The notes: generated by a model not told the origin, from the sequence alone. Positions 41,508 to 51,568 are shown, numbered from the stretch's first letter. The stretch: 64,000 nucleotides of DNA from Stutzerimonas stutzeri (GCF_015291885.1 NZ_CP036186.1:2121001-2185000); one strand, 5' to 3'. A program made the numbers and translations.

Positions 41508-41591
41508 CTAAGCGCTGCGGCTGCAATAGCCGCTTTCACTCACGCATCTTGTCGACAGGTGCGTGGGCTCTTCTCCTTAGAGTAATTGCGC

Positions 41592-42686
41592 ATGCTCAAT
41601 AACGATCGCCTGCTGGTGCAGATCCTGCTCCTTGGCTTGCTCGCTGCCTGTCTCTGGGTACTGGCCCCGTTCGCTTCTGCGTTGTTCTGGGCGGCGGTTC
41701 TGGCTTTCGCCAGCTGGCCCGTGATGCGCTGGCTAACGCGCTGGCTGAATGGCAACGCGACGCTTGCGGCCGGCCTGCTCACGTTCAGCTGGATGGTGCT
41801 GGTGGCGGTGCCGCTGGTTTGGCTGGGCTTTAATATCGCCGATCACATCCGCGACGCGAACGTGCTCCTGCACGACCTGCAGGTCGAAGGCCTGCCGGCT
41901 GCACCTGAATGGCTGGGCGAGTTGCCATTGGTTGGCGATGTTCTGGTGACGTTTTGGGATACGGTGGACGAGCAGGGCACAGCGTTGATTGCCAACATTC
42001 GTCCTTATATCGGTCAGGTCGCCAACTGGATGCTGGTGCGCAGCGCGCGGATCGGGGGCGGCATGCTCGAGTTGGCGTTGAGCCTGGTGTTGGTGTTCTT
42101 CTTCTACCGCGATGGGCCGCGTTTGTCGGCGTTCGTGCATAGCCTGTTGCACAGGTTGATTGGCGATCGTTCGGACCACTATCTCGAGCTCGTCGCTGGG
42201 ACTGTACAGCGTGTGGTCAACGGCGTGATTGGCACTGCAGCAGCACAGGCCATTCTTGCTTACATCGGCTTTCTCATTGCGGGAGTACCGGGTGCCTTGG
42301 TGCTTGGGTTGCTGACCTTCGCCTTCAGTTTCATCATGGTGCCACCGCTTATCTGGGGCCCCGCGGTCGCCTGGCTGGCGTGGCAGGGCGACTACGGTAT
42401 GGCGATCTTTCTCGGCATCTGGGGCATGTTCGTCATCAGCGGCGTGGACAACGTGCTCAAGCCATACCTGATCAGCCGCGGGGGCAATCTGCCGTTGGTG
42501 GTCGTGTTGCTCGGCGTGTTCGGCGGCATCCTCGCTTTCGGTTTTATGGGGCTGTTCCTTGGTCCGACCTTGTTAGCCGTGGCCTACAGCCTGCTGGGCG
42601 ACTGGTTGGTCAAGGAGGTTCCGGAGATGCCGCCGCATGGGGCGCCGCAGGCTACGAACGAGCCGCGGGAGTCAGTTGGCCAGTGA
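41592..42686 (+). CDS. AI-2E/PerM family membrane protein
   Basis: A 364-residue inner-membrane protein with about eight helices of the AI-2E transporter superfamily (PerM/YdiK type). Typical segments are SALFWAAVLAFASWPVMRWL, the central amphipathic part, QAILAYIGFLIAGVPGALVLGLLTF and the final GGILAFGFMGLFLGPTLLAVAYSLL. Some members export quorum signals or Na+, most are uncharacterised. An in-frame TTG at 41586 is a possible start but ATG 41592 is preferred. Confidence 0.85.
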   Translation: MLNNDRLLVQILLLGLLAACLWVLAPFASALFWAAVLAFASWPVMRWLTRWLNGNATLAAGLLTFSWMVLVAVPLVWLGFNIADHIRDANVLLHDLQVEGLPAAPEWLGELPLVGDVLVTFWDTVDEQGTALIANIRPYIGQVANWMLVRSARIGGGMLELALSLVLVFFFYRDGPRLSAFVHSLLHRLIGDRSDHYLELVAGTVQRVVNGVIGTAAAQAILAYIGFLIAGVPGALVLGLLTFAFSFIMVPPLIWGPAVAWLAWQGDYGMAIFLGIWGMFVISGVDNVLKPYLISRGGNLPLVVVLLGVFGGILAFGFMGLFLGPTLLAVAYSLLGDWLVKEVPEMPPHGAPQATNEPRESVGQ

Positions 42687-42699
42687 GCGTTCCGGTCGC

Positions 42700-43689
42700 T
42701 CACTGTTCTTCTTCGTAGCGCACCAGGGCATCGTGGGCGACGATGCGGCCTAGGGCGATCAGCTCGGGTGCCTTGTAGAACTCGTAGAAGCGACAGGCCC
42801 GCTTGGGAATGTTGACCAGTACGTTGGGCGGGTAACCGGCAATCTTGTATTGCGCCAATGATGACTGCATGACATCGAAGCTCTGGTTGATCAGCTCCAG
42901 CAGTGATGCCGGACCGGTGACGTCAATTACCGTCGCACCTTCAGCCGATTTTGGCGCACTGAGACTGGTCGGCGCGGCCGGTGGCTGGTCACCGCGTAGC
43001 ATTTCGCCGGCACGGATGTCGTCGATCTGCTCGGCCAGTTCGGCTTCGTCCTTGCGCCAGAACGGAATGTGCGAGCTGATCGAAGTCATGAGCGAGTCGA
43101 AGCGCCCCGGGCGTTCGATCTCCGGCAGCGGGTATTGCTTGTGATTGTTGGCGTTTAGGTTGACCGCGATGATCATGTCGCAGTGTGATGATACAACCGG
43201 GACGATTGGCAATGGGTTGAGCAGGCCACCGTCGACCAGCATGCGGTTGCCCTGCATGACCGGCGTGAACAGGCTCGGTATGGCAGCGGAGGCACGCATA
43301 GCCAGCTCCAGGCTACCTTCCTGAAACCAGATCTCCTGCTGGTTGGTCAGGTCTGTGGCTACGGCAGTGAAGGGGATTGGTAGATCCTCGATACAGATCT
43401 TGCCAACCATGTCGCGTATGCGGCCGAAAACCTTTTCCCCGCGAATGGCTCCCAGGCTGAAGCTTGGGTCGACCAAGCGCAGCAGATCCAGATAGTCCAA
43501 GCTTTCGATCCAGCTACGGTATTCGTCCAGCTTCCCCGCCGCGTAGATGCCGCCGACCACCGCACCCATGGAGCAACCTGCGATGCAGGCGATTTCGTAG
43601 CCACGTGCCTCCAGCTCTTCGATTACACCGATGTGCGCGTAACCCCGTGCGCCACCGGACCCTAAAACCAGTGCAACCTTCTTACTCAT
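42700..43689 (-). CDS. Patatin-like phospholipase
   Basis: A 329-residue patatin/RssA-type protein. It has the oxyanion-hole GSGGARGYAHIG, nucleophile motif GCSMGAV (Ser40) and the catalytic Asp in VDGGLLNPLP, so the Ser-Asp dyad of lipid acyl hydrolases is complete. No signal peptide; probably cytosolic or membrane-associated. The C-terminal part (about 270-329) is outside the fold. ATG 43689 follows GGGAGAAATA; the ORF could extend to 43857 but that N-terminus is not family-like. Confidence 0.89.
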   Translation of the reverse strand: MSKKVALVLGSGGARGYAHIGVIEELEARGYEIACIAGCSMGAVVGGIYAAGKLDEYRSWIESLDYLDLLRLVDPSFSLGAIRGEKVFGRIRDMVGKICIEDLPIPFTAVATDLTNQQEIWFQEGSLELAMRASAAIPSLFTPVMQGNRMLVDGGLLNPLPIVPVVSSHCDMIIAVNLNANNHKQYPLPEIERPGRFDSLMTSISSHIPFWRKDEAELAEQIDDIRAGEMLRGDQPPAAPTSLSAPKSAEGATVIDVTGPASLLELINQSFDVMQSSLAQYKIAGYPPNVLVNIPKRACRFYEFYKAPELIALGRIVAHDALVRYEEEQ

Positions 43690-43868
43690 GTATTTCTCCC
43701 TGTGGCACTCCCCTAGCTTCGTGCCTGGCCGCTGAGCCTGCAAGGGTTGATCGGCATCCACTGCGATGAACCTCATCGCGTCCTGCCAAGCGATGCGCCA
43801 AATGGGGAATGCACGGGCGCCTTTGCTACAATCGCCGCCCGTTTGTGCACGTGTCACGAGAGAGCCCG

Positions 43869-44903
43869 ATGAGCGAACCGATCCGCCTCACCCAGTACAG
43901 TCACGGCGCCGGCTGCGGCTGCAAGATATCGCCCAAGGTGCTGGACGTGATTCTTGCCGGCAGTGGCGCACAGAACCTCGATCCGCGTCTGTGGGTCGGC
44001 AACGCTTCGCGTGACGATGCGGCGGTGTACGGTATCGACGAGGAACGCGGGGTGGTATCGACCACCGACTTCTTCATGCCCATCGTCGACGATCCCTACG
44101 ATTTCGGTCGCATTGCCGCCACCAATGCCATCAGCGACATCTATGCCATGGGTGGCGACCCGCTCATGGCCATCGCCATCCTTGGTTGGCCTGTTAACGT
44201 GCTGCCGCCGGAAGTCGCCCGCGAAGTCATCGCCGGTGGTCGCGCGGTGTGCGACGCAGCAGGCATCCCGCTGGCTGGCGGCCATTCGATCGATGCGCCC
44301 GAACCGATCTTCGGCCTTGCCGTCACCGGTTTGGTGAACAAGCAGCAGATGAAACGCAACGACACTGCCACTGCTGGCTGCCGGCTGTACCTGACCAAAC
44401 CATTGGGTATCGGCATCCTCACCACGGCCGAGAAGAAAGCCAAGCTGCGTGCCGAAGACGTTGGTCTGGCGCGCGACTGGATGTGCACCCTGAACACGCC
44501 CGGCAGCCGCTTCGGCAAGCTTGCGGGCGTGCGCGCCATGACTGACGTTACGGGCTTCGGCCTGCTCGGCCATCTGGTGGAGATGGCCGACGGCAGTGGC
44601 CTGACTGCGGAGATCGACTACGCCCGCGTGCCGCGACTGCCGGGCATTGAGTACTACCTGGATCAGGGCTGCGTGCCGGGCGGCACACAGCGCAATTTCG
44701 ACAGCTACGGTGAGCGCATCGCAGCGCTCGACGAGCGCCACAAGCAGCTGCTCTGCGATCCGCAGACCAGTGGTGGATTACTGGTGGCCGTAGCGCCTGA
44801 AGGCGAAGCGGATTTTCTCGCTGTGTGCGCCGAGCTCGGCCTCGCTCTGGAGCCGATCGGCCAACTGGTCGAAGCGCGCGGCCATGCGGTCGAGGTGCGT
44901 TGA
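43869..44903 (+). CDS. selD: Selenide, water dikinase (selenophosphate synthase)
   Basis: A 344-residue PurM-fold enzyme that makes selenophosphate from selenide and ATP. Cys16, Cys18 and Lys19 in SHGAGCGCK correspond to the catalytic Cys17 and Lys20 of the E. coli enzyme; the key residue is Cys, not selenocysteine. Metal and ATP motifs [14 protein letters not shown] and [14 protein letters not shown] are present. It shares one base with the selU start (TGATG), so selenium is directed at least to tRNA 2-selenouridine. No selA, selB or selC was seen in the window. Confidence 0.97.
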   Translation: MSEPIRLTQYSHGAGCGCKISPKVLDVILAGSGAQNLDPRLWVGNASRDDAAVYGIDEERGVVSTTDFFMPIVDDPYDFGRIAATNAISDIYAMGGDPLMAIAILGWPVNVLPPEVAREVIAGGRAVCDAAGIPLAGGHSIDAPEPIFGLAVTGLVNKQQMKRNDTATAGCRLYLTKPLGIGILTTAEKKAKLRAEDVGLARDWMCTLNTPGSRFGKLAGVRAMTDVTGFGLLGHLVEMADGSGLTAEIDYARVPRLPGIEYYLDQGCVPGGTQRNFDSYGERIAALDERHKQLLCDPQTSGGLLVAVAPEGEADFLAVCAELGLALEPIGQLVEARGHAVEVR

Positions 44904-46009
44904 TGCGCAGCGATACCGAAGATTTCCGTGCGTTGTTTCTGAACGACATTCCGATGATGGATGCCCGTGCACCGGTGGAATTCGACAAGGGCGCGTTTCC
45001 CGGCGTGGTCAACCTGCCGCTGATGAACGACATCGAACGGCAGAAGGTTGGCACCTGCTACAAGCTGCACGGCCAAAAGGCGGCAATCGAACTCGGCCAG
45101 CAACTGGTTTCCGGCAAGGTCAAGGCCGAGCGCTTGCAGGCCTGGGCCGACTTCGCCCGGGCCCATCCGGACGGTTATCTGTACTGTTTCCGCGGTGGCC
45201 TGCGTTCGAAAATCGTCCAGCAATGGTTGAAAGACGAGGTAGGCATCGACTATCCGCGGGTCGTCGGTGGCTACAAGGCAATGCGCCACTTCCTGCTGGA
45301 CACCATCGATCAGGCGGTCGAGCAGTGTGGTTTCGTCATCGTGGGCGGCATGACCGGTACCGGCAAGACTGAGGTACTTGCTCAGCTGGATAACAGCCTG
45401 GATCTTGAAGGGTTGGCCAACCACCGCGGTTCCAGTTTCGGCAAGCGCGCTACACCGCAGCCGGCGCAGATCGACTTCGAGAATGCGCTGGCTATCCGCT
45501 TGCTGAAAATGCGCGCCGCTGGCATGGAAACGTTCGTGATCGAGGATGAGGCGCGTCTTGTAGGTCGCTGCTCGATTCCATTACCGCTGTTCAATGGCAT
45601 GCAGGAGTTTCCGCTGATCTGGTTGGAAGACAGCCTGTCGGGTCGCGTCGAGCGGATCCTCAAGGATTATGTGATTGATCTGTGCGCTGAATTTATCGCT
45701 GAGCAAGGTGAGAGCGGTTTCGCTGCATTCGCTGGGCGTCTGCAGCAAAGTCTGGTCAATATCAGCAAGCGACTCGGCGGCGAGCGCTACCAGCGCCTCG
45801 CTTTGTTGATGGATCAAGCCCTGGCCGAGCAGGTCCGTAGTGGTTTGGTTGACCTGCATCGTGCCTGGATTGAAGCGTTGCTAGGCGAATATTACGATCC
45901 GATGTACGCCTATCAGCGCGAAAGCAAAGCGGCGCGTATCGAATTCGCTGGCGACCAGCCGTCCGTGGTCGAGTATCTGCAGCACCGTCGGGCGCAAACA
46001 GCGCTTTAA
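44903..46009 (+). CDS. selU: tRNA 2-selenouridine synthase
   Basis: A 368-residue enzyme (MnmH/YbbB) with an N-terminal rhodanese domain and a C-terminal P-loop domain. The rhodanese Cys95 ([12 protein letters not shown]) corresponds to catalytic Cys97 of E. coli. The P-loop is GGMTGTGKT (148-156). It replaces sulfur in wobble 2-thiouridine of tRNAs for Lys, Glu and Gln by selenium, through a geranylated intermediate, using SelD's selenophosphate. The start at 44903 overlaps the selD stop. Confidence 0.96.
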   Translation: MRSDTEDFRALFLNDIPMMDARAPVEFDKGAFPGVVNLPLMNDIERQKVGTCYKLHGQKAAIELGQQLVSGKVKAERLQAWADFARAHPDGYLYCFRGGLRSKIVQQWLKDEVGIDYPRVVGGYKAMRHFLLDTIDQAVEQCGFVIVGGMTGTGKTEVLAQLDNSLDLEGLANHRGSSFGKRATPQPAQIDFENALAIRLLKMRAAGMETFVIEDEARLVGRCSIPLPLFNGMQEFPLIWLEDSLSGRVERILKDYVIDLCAEFIAEQGESGFAAFAGRLQQSLVNISKRLGGERYQRLALLMDQALAEQVRSGLVDLHRAWIEALLGEYYDPMYAYQRESKAARIEFAGDQPSVVEYLQHRRAQTAL

Positions 46010-46038
46010 TCTATAAATGGCACATGAGGGATGATGCG

Positions 46039-46317
46039 ATGAAAACCTGGCTATCTTTGCCTCTGCTTGTTCTGCTGCTGGCCGGTTGTGCCGGCAAGAC
46101 TGCATACCGTGACAGCTGCGCCGCGGAACTGGATGCGGCGTGGAAGGAGCAAAGCCTGGCGGAAGCCGAGGGCTTTGCCGGAACAGTGAGCTATTCCAAG
46201 GCCATGGCCTTGCTGACCGGCGCCAAGACTCAGCAGCAGTTCGAGGCATTCCGCGGTTGCACGCAGAAGGCGCAGAAAGCGCGTTTCTATCTGCGCGAGT
46301 CGCGTGCCGGGCGTTGA
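46039..46317 (+). CDS. Small putative lipoprotein
   Basis: A 92-residue protein with a lipoprotein signal (MKTWLSLPLLVLLLAGC, lipobox LAGC with Cys17). The mature part is helical with Cys in DSCAAELDAAW and FRGCTQKA, which could form a disulfide. I know no family for it. ATG 46039 follows AGGG at 8 bases and is preferred over ATG 46024. It is a likely passenger of the selDU transcript, ending at a hairpin terminator. Confidence 0.78.
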   Translation: MKTWLSLPLLVLLLAGCAGKTAYRDSCAAELDAAWKEQSLAEAEGFAGTVSYSKAMALLTGAKTQQQFEAFRGCTQKAQKARFYLRESRAGR

Positions 46318-46647
46318 GCTGAGGCGACTTGATTATCCGGCCCGTGCACATGCTCACGGGCCGGTGTTTTCATCATGGCGCAGCATTCTGTTTAGCTCGC
46401 CTCGTGCTTCTCGTAGTCCTCGCGCTCCGCTCTTGCCTCTCTGACTTTAATTGCGCATGTCACGGCAGTCCTCTCCGTCTCCGATCGCCCCGCCTAACCC
46501 TCGCTGAATCTGGTTTGCTCGTTGCTGGCACGCGACTGTCCGCGGCAGATCAAGGCGCCGATCACAAACTCGTCACCGCGCATTTCCTTTGCTATGCCTG
46601 GCTGCGGCTGACCAGTAGCATCGGGTGGAAGAACAGAGGAGAGTTTA
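46318..46647. other. Gap between lipoprotein gene and moxR
   Basis: A 330-base gap holding the terminator just described. The frame at 46329-46688 has no family features and no ribosome site. I see no clear promoter for moxR. Nothing else is supported. Confidence 0.5.
46337..46370 (+). terminator. Terminator after selDU-lipoprotein genes
   Basis: CCGGCCCGTG (46337-46346) pairs with CACGGGCCGG (46355-46364) across an 8-base loop, followed by TGTTTT. Confidence 0.88.
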
Positions 46648-47565
46648 ATGCGCACCCGATTGGACGCCTGCCTGCGAGCAGTCAATGAAGTACTGCTTGG
46701 CAAGGAAGCCCAGGTCCGGCTGGCCTTGGCCTGTCTGTTGGCCCGCGGCCACTTGCTGGTCGAGGACATGCCCGGAATGGGCAAAACAACACTGAGCCAT
46801 GCGTTGGCCAAAGTGCTGGGTCTGGAGTTTCAGCGTATCCAGTTCACTTCCGATCTGCTTCCCGGCGACATTCTTGGCACGTCGGTCTTTGACAAGGACA
46901 GCAGCCAGTTCGTCTTTCATCCGGGACCGATCTTCGCCGAGCTGGTGCTGGCCGACGAAATCAATCGCGCTACACCAAAAAGCCAAAGCGCCCTACTCGA
47001 GGCTATGGAGGAGGGCCAGGTGACCATTGAAGGGGCGACGCGCCCGCTGCCCGAGCCATTTTTCGTTATCGCCACGCAGAATCCGGTGAGCTCGGGCGGC
47101 ACCTTTGCGCTGCCGGAATCGCAGCTGGATCGTTTCCTTATGCGTGTTTCGCTGGGCTACCCAGCCAAGGCGGCAGAGAAAGCGCTGCTTTTGGGTGAGT
47201 CCCGCCGGGATCTGCTAACTCGCCTTGAACCGCTGCTCGAGCACGACGAATTACGCGCCATCCAGAGCGCCGTAGGCCAAGTGCGGGTTAGCGATGCGCT
47301 GGTGGACTACGTCTTGCGGCTGGTGGAAGCTACGCGCACGCAACCGCGGTTCGCCTGGGGCCTATCGCCGCGTGGCAGTTTGGCCCTGCTCGCGGCCGCG
47401 CGCGCCTGGGCGTTTCTCGACGGGCGTGATTACGTGATCCCCGAAGACGTTCAGGCCGTGCTGCCAACTGTGGTTGGCCACCGGCTGCGCGAGCGTGCCG
47501 ATGCTACCGGCCATGGTGGTGGTGCGCTGGTGCAGTGGTTGCTGCGCGAGGTGCCAGCGCTGTGA
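46648..47565 (+). CDS. MoxR-family AAA+ ATPase
   Basis: A 305-residue MoxR ATPase. The Walker A is in EDMPGMGKTTLSHALA (residues 39-54), the Walker B-type segment in LVLADEINRATPKSQSALLEAMEEGQVT, and the AAA-lid region is C-terminal (PRGSLALLAAARAWAFLDGRDYVIPEDV). MoxR proteins act as chaperone-like partners of vWA/DUF58 proteins. It starts an operon with a DUF58 protein and a transglutaminase, a widespread arrangement. The function in Pseudomonas is not settled. Confidence 0.94.
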   Translation: MRTRLDACLRAVNEVLLGKEAQVRLALACLLARGHLLVEDMPGMGKTTLSHALAKVLGLEFQRIQFTSDLLPGDILGTSVFDKDSSQFVFHPGPIFAELVLADEINRATPKSQSALLEAMEEGQVTIEGATRPLPEPFFVIATQNPVSSGGTFALPESQLDRFLMRVSLGYPAKAAEKALLLGESRRDLLTRLEPLLEHDELRAIQSAVGQVRVSDALVDYVLRLVEATRTQPRFAWGLSPRGSLALLAAARAWAFLDGRDYVIPEDVQAVLPTVVGHRLRERADATGHGGGALVQWLLREVPAL

Positions 47566-47599
47566 TACGTACGCCCATTGGTTGTTGCGAGCGCCTGCG

Positions 47600-48562
47600 G
47601 TGAGGGTGCTGCCGCGTTTTCGCGATCGCTGGCTGTTGCGGCGCATACCGCCGGCATCCAGCGTTCGTCTGAATCAACGACGTATCTTCATCATGCCTAC
47701 GGCAGTTGGGCTGGCGTTTCTCGTGGCGCTGCTGTTGATGCTGCTCACGGCGATCAACTACCAGAACAGCCTGGCCTACGGGCTGACCTTTCTGCTCGGG
47801 TCGTTGTATCTCGTCACCATCCTGCATACCTGGCGCAATCTGGCCGGGCTGGTTTTGCAGGCTGGTGGTTCCATCGCCGCGTTCGTCGGTGAGCACGCGC
47901 TGTTGCGGGTACGCTTGGAAAGCCCCGGACGCGGCTATCAGGCCGTGGCGCTGGGCTGGCCTGCCAGTGACTTGCGGCTGGTCGATGTGCCGGCAGGGGG
48001 CACCGTCGAACTCGAATTGAGCCTGCCAACCCAACGCCGTGGCTGGTTGCGACCCGGGCGCGTAAGGGTCGAGAGCCGCTTTCCGCTGGGGCTACTGGTG
48101 GCCTGGAGCTGGGTTGATCTGGAGTTGGCAGCCCTGGTCTATCCACAGCCATTGATCGCTGAACGCCCGCCCGGCGGTAGCGCGCCGGAAAGCGAGGATG
48201 AGGGCACGCTGACGCGGGGCGCCGGTGTTGATGATTATCAAGGGCTCCGGGCCTGGCAGCCGGGCGATCCGCGACGCCGTCTGCATTGGAAAGCATATTC
48301 CCGTGGCCAGGGCCTGCTGGTGAAGGATTTCGCCAGCCTGCTCGGCAATGATCCACTGCTCGATTTCGATGCGCTCGAAGGCGATACCGAGCAGCGACTT
48401 TCGATGCTATGCCACTGGGTCGTCGACCTCAGTGACAAGCAGCAACCGTTCGCGCTGCAACTGCCTGGCGAGCTGGTCGGCCCAGATAGTGGTCAGGCTC
48501 ATAGGGATGCCTGCCTGCGTGCGCTGGCGCTGCATGGCTTGAACGAGGAGGGCGCGAAGTGA
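47600..48562 (+). CDS. DUF58 domain protein
   Basis: About 320 residues. N-terminal helices (FIMPTAVGLAFLVALLLMLLTAINYQ and a second at LAYGLTFLLGSLYLV) are followed by a beta-rich middle and the DUF58 motif region GVDDYQGLRAWQPGDPRRRLHWKAYSRGQGLLVKDF. It is normally the client or partner of a MoxR ATPase. The start is uncertain: GTG 47600 (VRVLPRFRDRW) is family-like, but longer in-frame starts inside moxR exist. The last bases overlap the next gene (GTGA). Confidence 0.85.
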   Translation: MRVLPRFRDRWLLRRIPPASSVRLNQRRIFIMPTAVGLAFLVALLLMLLTAINYQNSLAYGLTFLLGSLYLVTILHTWRNLAGLVLQAGGSIAAFVGEHALLRVRLESPGRGYQAVALGWPASDLRLVDVPAGGTVELELSLPTQRRGWLRPGRVRVESRFPLGLLVAWSWVDLELAALVYPQPLIAERPPGGSAPESEDEGTLTRGAGVDDYQGLRAWQPGDPRRRLHWKAYSRGQGLLVKDFASLLGNDPLLDFDALEGDTEQRLSMLCHWVVDLSDKQQPFALQLPGELVGPDSGQAHRDACLRALALHGLNEEGAK

Positions 48563-50559
48563 GCGCGAAGCCCGGGATTCCGCGCAACAGTCTGATCTGG
48601 CTGCTGGTGGCGCAGGTGCTGGTGATCCTGCCGCACCTCACTCACCTACCGCTATGGATCATCGGTCTGTGGCTGGGTTGCGCCAGCTGGCGGATCCAGA
48701 TCTTCCGTATGCGGGCCCGTTATCCGCGCAGCTGGCTCAAAGCGCTGCTGATGATCGGGGCCGGCTTCGGTGTGTATTTCTCGCGCGGCAGTCTGGTTGG
48801 CCTCGAAGCTGGCGTGGTGCTGTTGATTGCGGCGTTCATTCTAAAGCTGGTGGAGATGAGCACCCGCCGCGATGCACTGGTGCTGATCTTTCTTGGCTTC
48901 TTTGCGGTGGTGACCAGCTATCTGTTCGAAGACAGCCTGGTCGCCGGTCTCTATAGCCTGCTGCCTGTCACGGCGCTGTTGGCCGCGATGATCGGACTGC
49001 AGCAGAGCAGCCTGGTAACGCGGCCATGGCCGACTGTGCGCCTAGCCGTTTCGCTGCTGTTGCAGGCAGTTCCTCTCATGCTGGTGCTGTTTCTGTTCTT
49101 CCCCCGCTTGCCACCGCTCTGGTCGTTGCCGCAAGCCGGTGGCCAAGGTGTGACCGGATTGGCGGACCATATGGCGCCTGGTGATATTGCGCGTCTGAGC
49201 CGCTCGCCAGAGCTGGCCTTTCGCGCCAGCTTCGATGGCGACATTCCTCCACGGAACCAGCTGTATTGGCGTGCGGTGACGTTCGAACGATTCGATGGTC
49301 GGCGCTGGTCGCAATCCTATGCGTCCCACCTGCCGCAGGTGCCGGAGTGGCAGAAGGTCGGTGAGCCACTCAGTTATAGCGTCGTGATGCAGCCCAGCGG
49401 GCAGCCCTGGCTGTTTGCACTGGACGTCCCGCAGGTTGCTACGGGACAGGCGCAGATGATGTCGGATTTCCACCTGCAGCGCCGCCAGCCGGTGAACCAG
49501 CCACTGATGTATCAGGTGACGTCCTGGTTGGACGCTCGCCGTGAGGCAACCAGCGCGCCTGAGAGTCTAGGTCGTGCGCTGCAGCTGCCAGAGCAGGGCA
49601 ACCCGCGCAGCCGCGCATGGGCTACTGAGTTAAGGCGCACCGCGCAGGAACCGCAGGCCATGGTGGATGCACTGTTGAAACACTTCAACCGCCAGCCCTA
49701 TCACTACACCCTGGAGCCCCCACCGGTGGGGAGCGATATAGTCGACGATTTCCTGTTCGAGACGCTTAGCGGCTTCTGTGCGCACTACGCTGGCGCCATG
49801 ACGTTCGTGCTGCGCGCAGCTGGCATTCCGGCCCGCGTGGTGGCGGGTTATCAAGGCGGCGAAGTCAATCCGGCAGGCAACTACCTTTCGGTTCATCAGT
49901 TCGATGCTCATGCCTGGGTCGAATACTGGGTTGCCGATCGCGGTTGGGTCAGTGTCGATCCAACGTTCCAGGTGGCACCAGAGCGGGTCGAGCAGGGGCT
50001 GGAGCAGGCGCTGGCTCGGGAGCAGAGTTTTCTTGCCGATAAGCCGATGTCGCTGCTGCGCTATCGGGATATTGGCTGGCTGAATGCGTTGCGGCTGCGC
50101 TGGGACAGCGTTAACTATGGCTGGCAACGCTGGGTGCTCAATTACCAGGGTGATCAGCAGTCGGAGATGCTGCGTCGCTGGTTTGGCAAGCTTGATGGGC
50201 AGACGCTCGGCTTGGGGCTGGTGGCGACGTTGGGTGTTCTGATAGCGGTGCTGGCGCTTGTGCTGTTCAAGCCCTGGCGTCGTGATACCGACGTGCAACA
50301 GCGACTGTTCCGCCGCTTCGAGCGCCTGCTGGCGCGCCATGGTGCCAGGCGCCACAAAGGTGAGGGTGCGCGAAACTTCGCTGAACGCGCAGCCACGATG
50401 CTGCCCGAGCAGGCGCCAGCCATCCTGGCGTTCGTCAGGCTCTACGAGGCGCAACGCTATGCCCAACAAGCGGGCACGGCAGATGATCTCTCAGATGCCT
50501 TGCGCCAGGTTCGTCGAGCGTTGCCCTGGCGTCTGTCACGCTCCGTTGATCGCTCCTGA
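48559..50559 (+). CDS. DUF3488 and transglutaminase-like domain protein
   Basis: A 666-residue inner-membrane protein. N-terminal helices (about residues 10-195) form the DUF3488 part. A periplasmic transglutaminase-like domain follows, with catalytic triad Cys407 (GFCAHYAGAM), His451 (DAHAWVEYW) and Asp467 (VSVDPT). Another helix near 560-580 leads to a C-terminal cytosolic DUF4129-like tail (ARRHKGEGARNFAERAATMLPEQA). The domain combination with MoxR and DUF58 is conserved; the substrate is unknown. GTG start at 48559. Confidence 0.9.
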   Translation: MSAKPGIPRNSLIWLLVAQVLVILPHLTHLPLWIIGLWLGCASWRIQIFRMRARYPRSWLKALLMIGAGFGVYFSRGSLVGLEAGVVLLIAAFILKLVEMSTRRDALVLIFLGFFAVVTSYLFEDSLVAGLYSLLPVTALLAAMIGLQQSSLVTRPWPTVRLAVSLLLQAVPLMLVLFLFFPRLPPLWSLPQAGGQGVTGLADHMAPGDIARLSRSPELAFRASFDGDIPPRNQLYWRAVTFERFDGRRWSQSYASHLPQVPEWQKVGEPLSYSVVMQPSGQPWLFALDVPQVATGQAQMMSDFHLQRRQPVNQPLMYQVTSWLDARREATSAPESLGRALQLPEQGNPRSRAWATELRRTAQEPQAMVDALLKHFNRQPYHYTLEPPPVGSDIVDDFLFETLSGFCAHYAGAMTFVLRAAGIPARVVAGYQGGEVNPAGNYLSVHQFDAHAWVEYWVADRGWVSVDPTFQVAPERVEQGLEQALAREQSFLADKPMSLLRYRDIGWLNALRLRWDSVNYGWQRWVLNYQGDQQSEMLRRWFGKLDGQTLGLGLVATLGVLIAVLALVLFKPWRRDTDVQQRLFRRFERLLARHGARRHKGEGARNFAERAATMLPEQAPAILAFVRLYEAQRYAQQAGTADDLSDALRQVRRALPWRLSRSVDRS

Positions 50560-50650
50560 GCGCTTCATTGTCGTCGTGGATGATCCGGCATTTGATTCTT
50601 CGCCTCACGCCTGACGGGCTCGCACCCATGCCACCGCGTCTATAACATCG

Positions 50651-50673
50651 CTCGTTATAACGACGATAACGAG
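50651..50673 (+). promoter_or_regulatory. Inverted repeat covering the ribosome site of a thioesterase gene
   Basis: CTCGTTAT (50651-50658) and ATAACGAG (50666-50673) form a perfect 8-bp inverted repeat with a 7-base spacer, ending on the ribosome site just before ATG 50680. It looks like a TetR- or GntR-type operator, or a hairpin that controls translation. Confidence 0.55.
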
Positions 50674-50679
50674 GTGGAT

Positions 50680-51477
50680 ATGGAGCTTTGCGAGCTGCTG
50701 CAAGCGGTACGTGACAATCCCGAAAACGTGGTAGTGCCTGCCAGTTGGGGGCAGGGCCGTGCCGGCTTCGGTGGCCTGGTTGCTGCGCTGGTCTTCGAAA
50801 GCATGCGCGCCAAGGTGCCGGAGGGCAGGCCGCTGCGCTCGCTGGCAATCACTTTCGTCGGACCGCTGGCACTGGATAAGCCAGCGAGTTTCGAGGCCGA
50901 AGTGCTGCGCGAAGGCAAGGCCGTTAGTCAGATGCTCGGCCGCGCAGTGCAGGATGGCCAGGTTGTCACCATCGTCCAGGGTAGTTTCGGTGCGCCACGG
51001 AGCTCGGTAGTAGATGTTGTGGCCGAACCGGCGCCGGCGATGCCGCCAGTGGAAGCCTGCCAGGAGCTACCCTATGTACCGGGAGTGACGCCGGAATTCA
51101 CTCGGTACCTGGCTATGCGTTGGGGGATGGGCGGGTTGCCGTTCTCTGGTAACACATCTCGCGAGATGGGCGGCTGGGTCCGCCAGCGTGGGGATTTACC
51201 TCGTGAGCCAATGACCGAGGCACACCTGCTGGCGTTGGTCGATGCCTGGCCTCCTGCCGTGCTGCCGCATCTGCAAAACTTCGCCCCCGGTAGTTCGCTG
51301 ACGTGGACCATTGAGTTCATCCAGCCGCTTCCCAGCCTCGACACGCACGACTGGTGCATGTACCGCGCGCTGATCGAGCATGCGCGCGATGGTTATGGAC
51401 ATTGCTCTGCCGCATTGTGGACGCCATCAGGCGAGCTGATCGCCCTGAGTCGGCAGACAGTAACGGTGTTCGGCTAA
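50680..51477 (+). CDS. Acyl-CoA thioesterase family protein (TesB-like double hotdog)
   Basis: A 265-residue double-hotdog protein of the thioesterase family. Signs are PASWGQGRAGFGGLVAALVFE, LRSLAITFVGPLALDKPASFEAEVLREGKAVSQMLGRAVQDG and a second copy of the fold ending RDGYGHCSAALWTPSGELIALSRQTVTVFG. Acyl-CoA hydrolysis is likely, substrate length unknown. ATG 50680 follows GAGG at 5 bases; an in-frame GTG at 50674 is possible. Confidence 0.85.
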   Translation: MELCELLQAVRDNPENVVVPASWGQGRAGFGGLVAALVFESMRAKVPEGRPLRSLAITFVGPLALDKPASFEAEVLREGKAVSQMLGRAVQDGQVVTIVQGSFGAPRSSVVDVVAEPAPAMPPVEACQELPYVPGVTPEFTRYLAMRWGMGGLPFSGNTSREMGGWVRQRGDLPREPMTEAHLLALVDAWPPAVLPHLQNFAPGSSLTWTIEFIQPLPSLDTHDWCMYRALIEHARDGYGHCSAALWTPSGELIALSRQTVTVFG

Positions 51478-51568
51478 CCACTGGATCTGGTTCGGCAGTA
51501 CGCGCATATAGATGCGCCGTAATGCGCGCGTGACAGGGCGTCCGCTCTGCCACGCGGCTGAATCGTCA

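Noticed and set aside
43900..43930. Selenocysteine codon in selD
   Set aside because: The key residue is Cys16 (TGC); no in-frame TGA is present.
43901..44083. Minus-strand frames within selD
   Set aside because: Shadows of selD, which has complete catalytic motifs on the plus strand.
47474..47599. Long N-terminal extension of the DUF58 gene overlapping moxR
   Set aside because: Cys-rich out-of-frame translation of moxR; not family-like.
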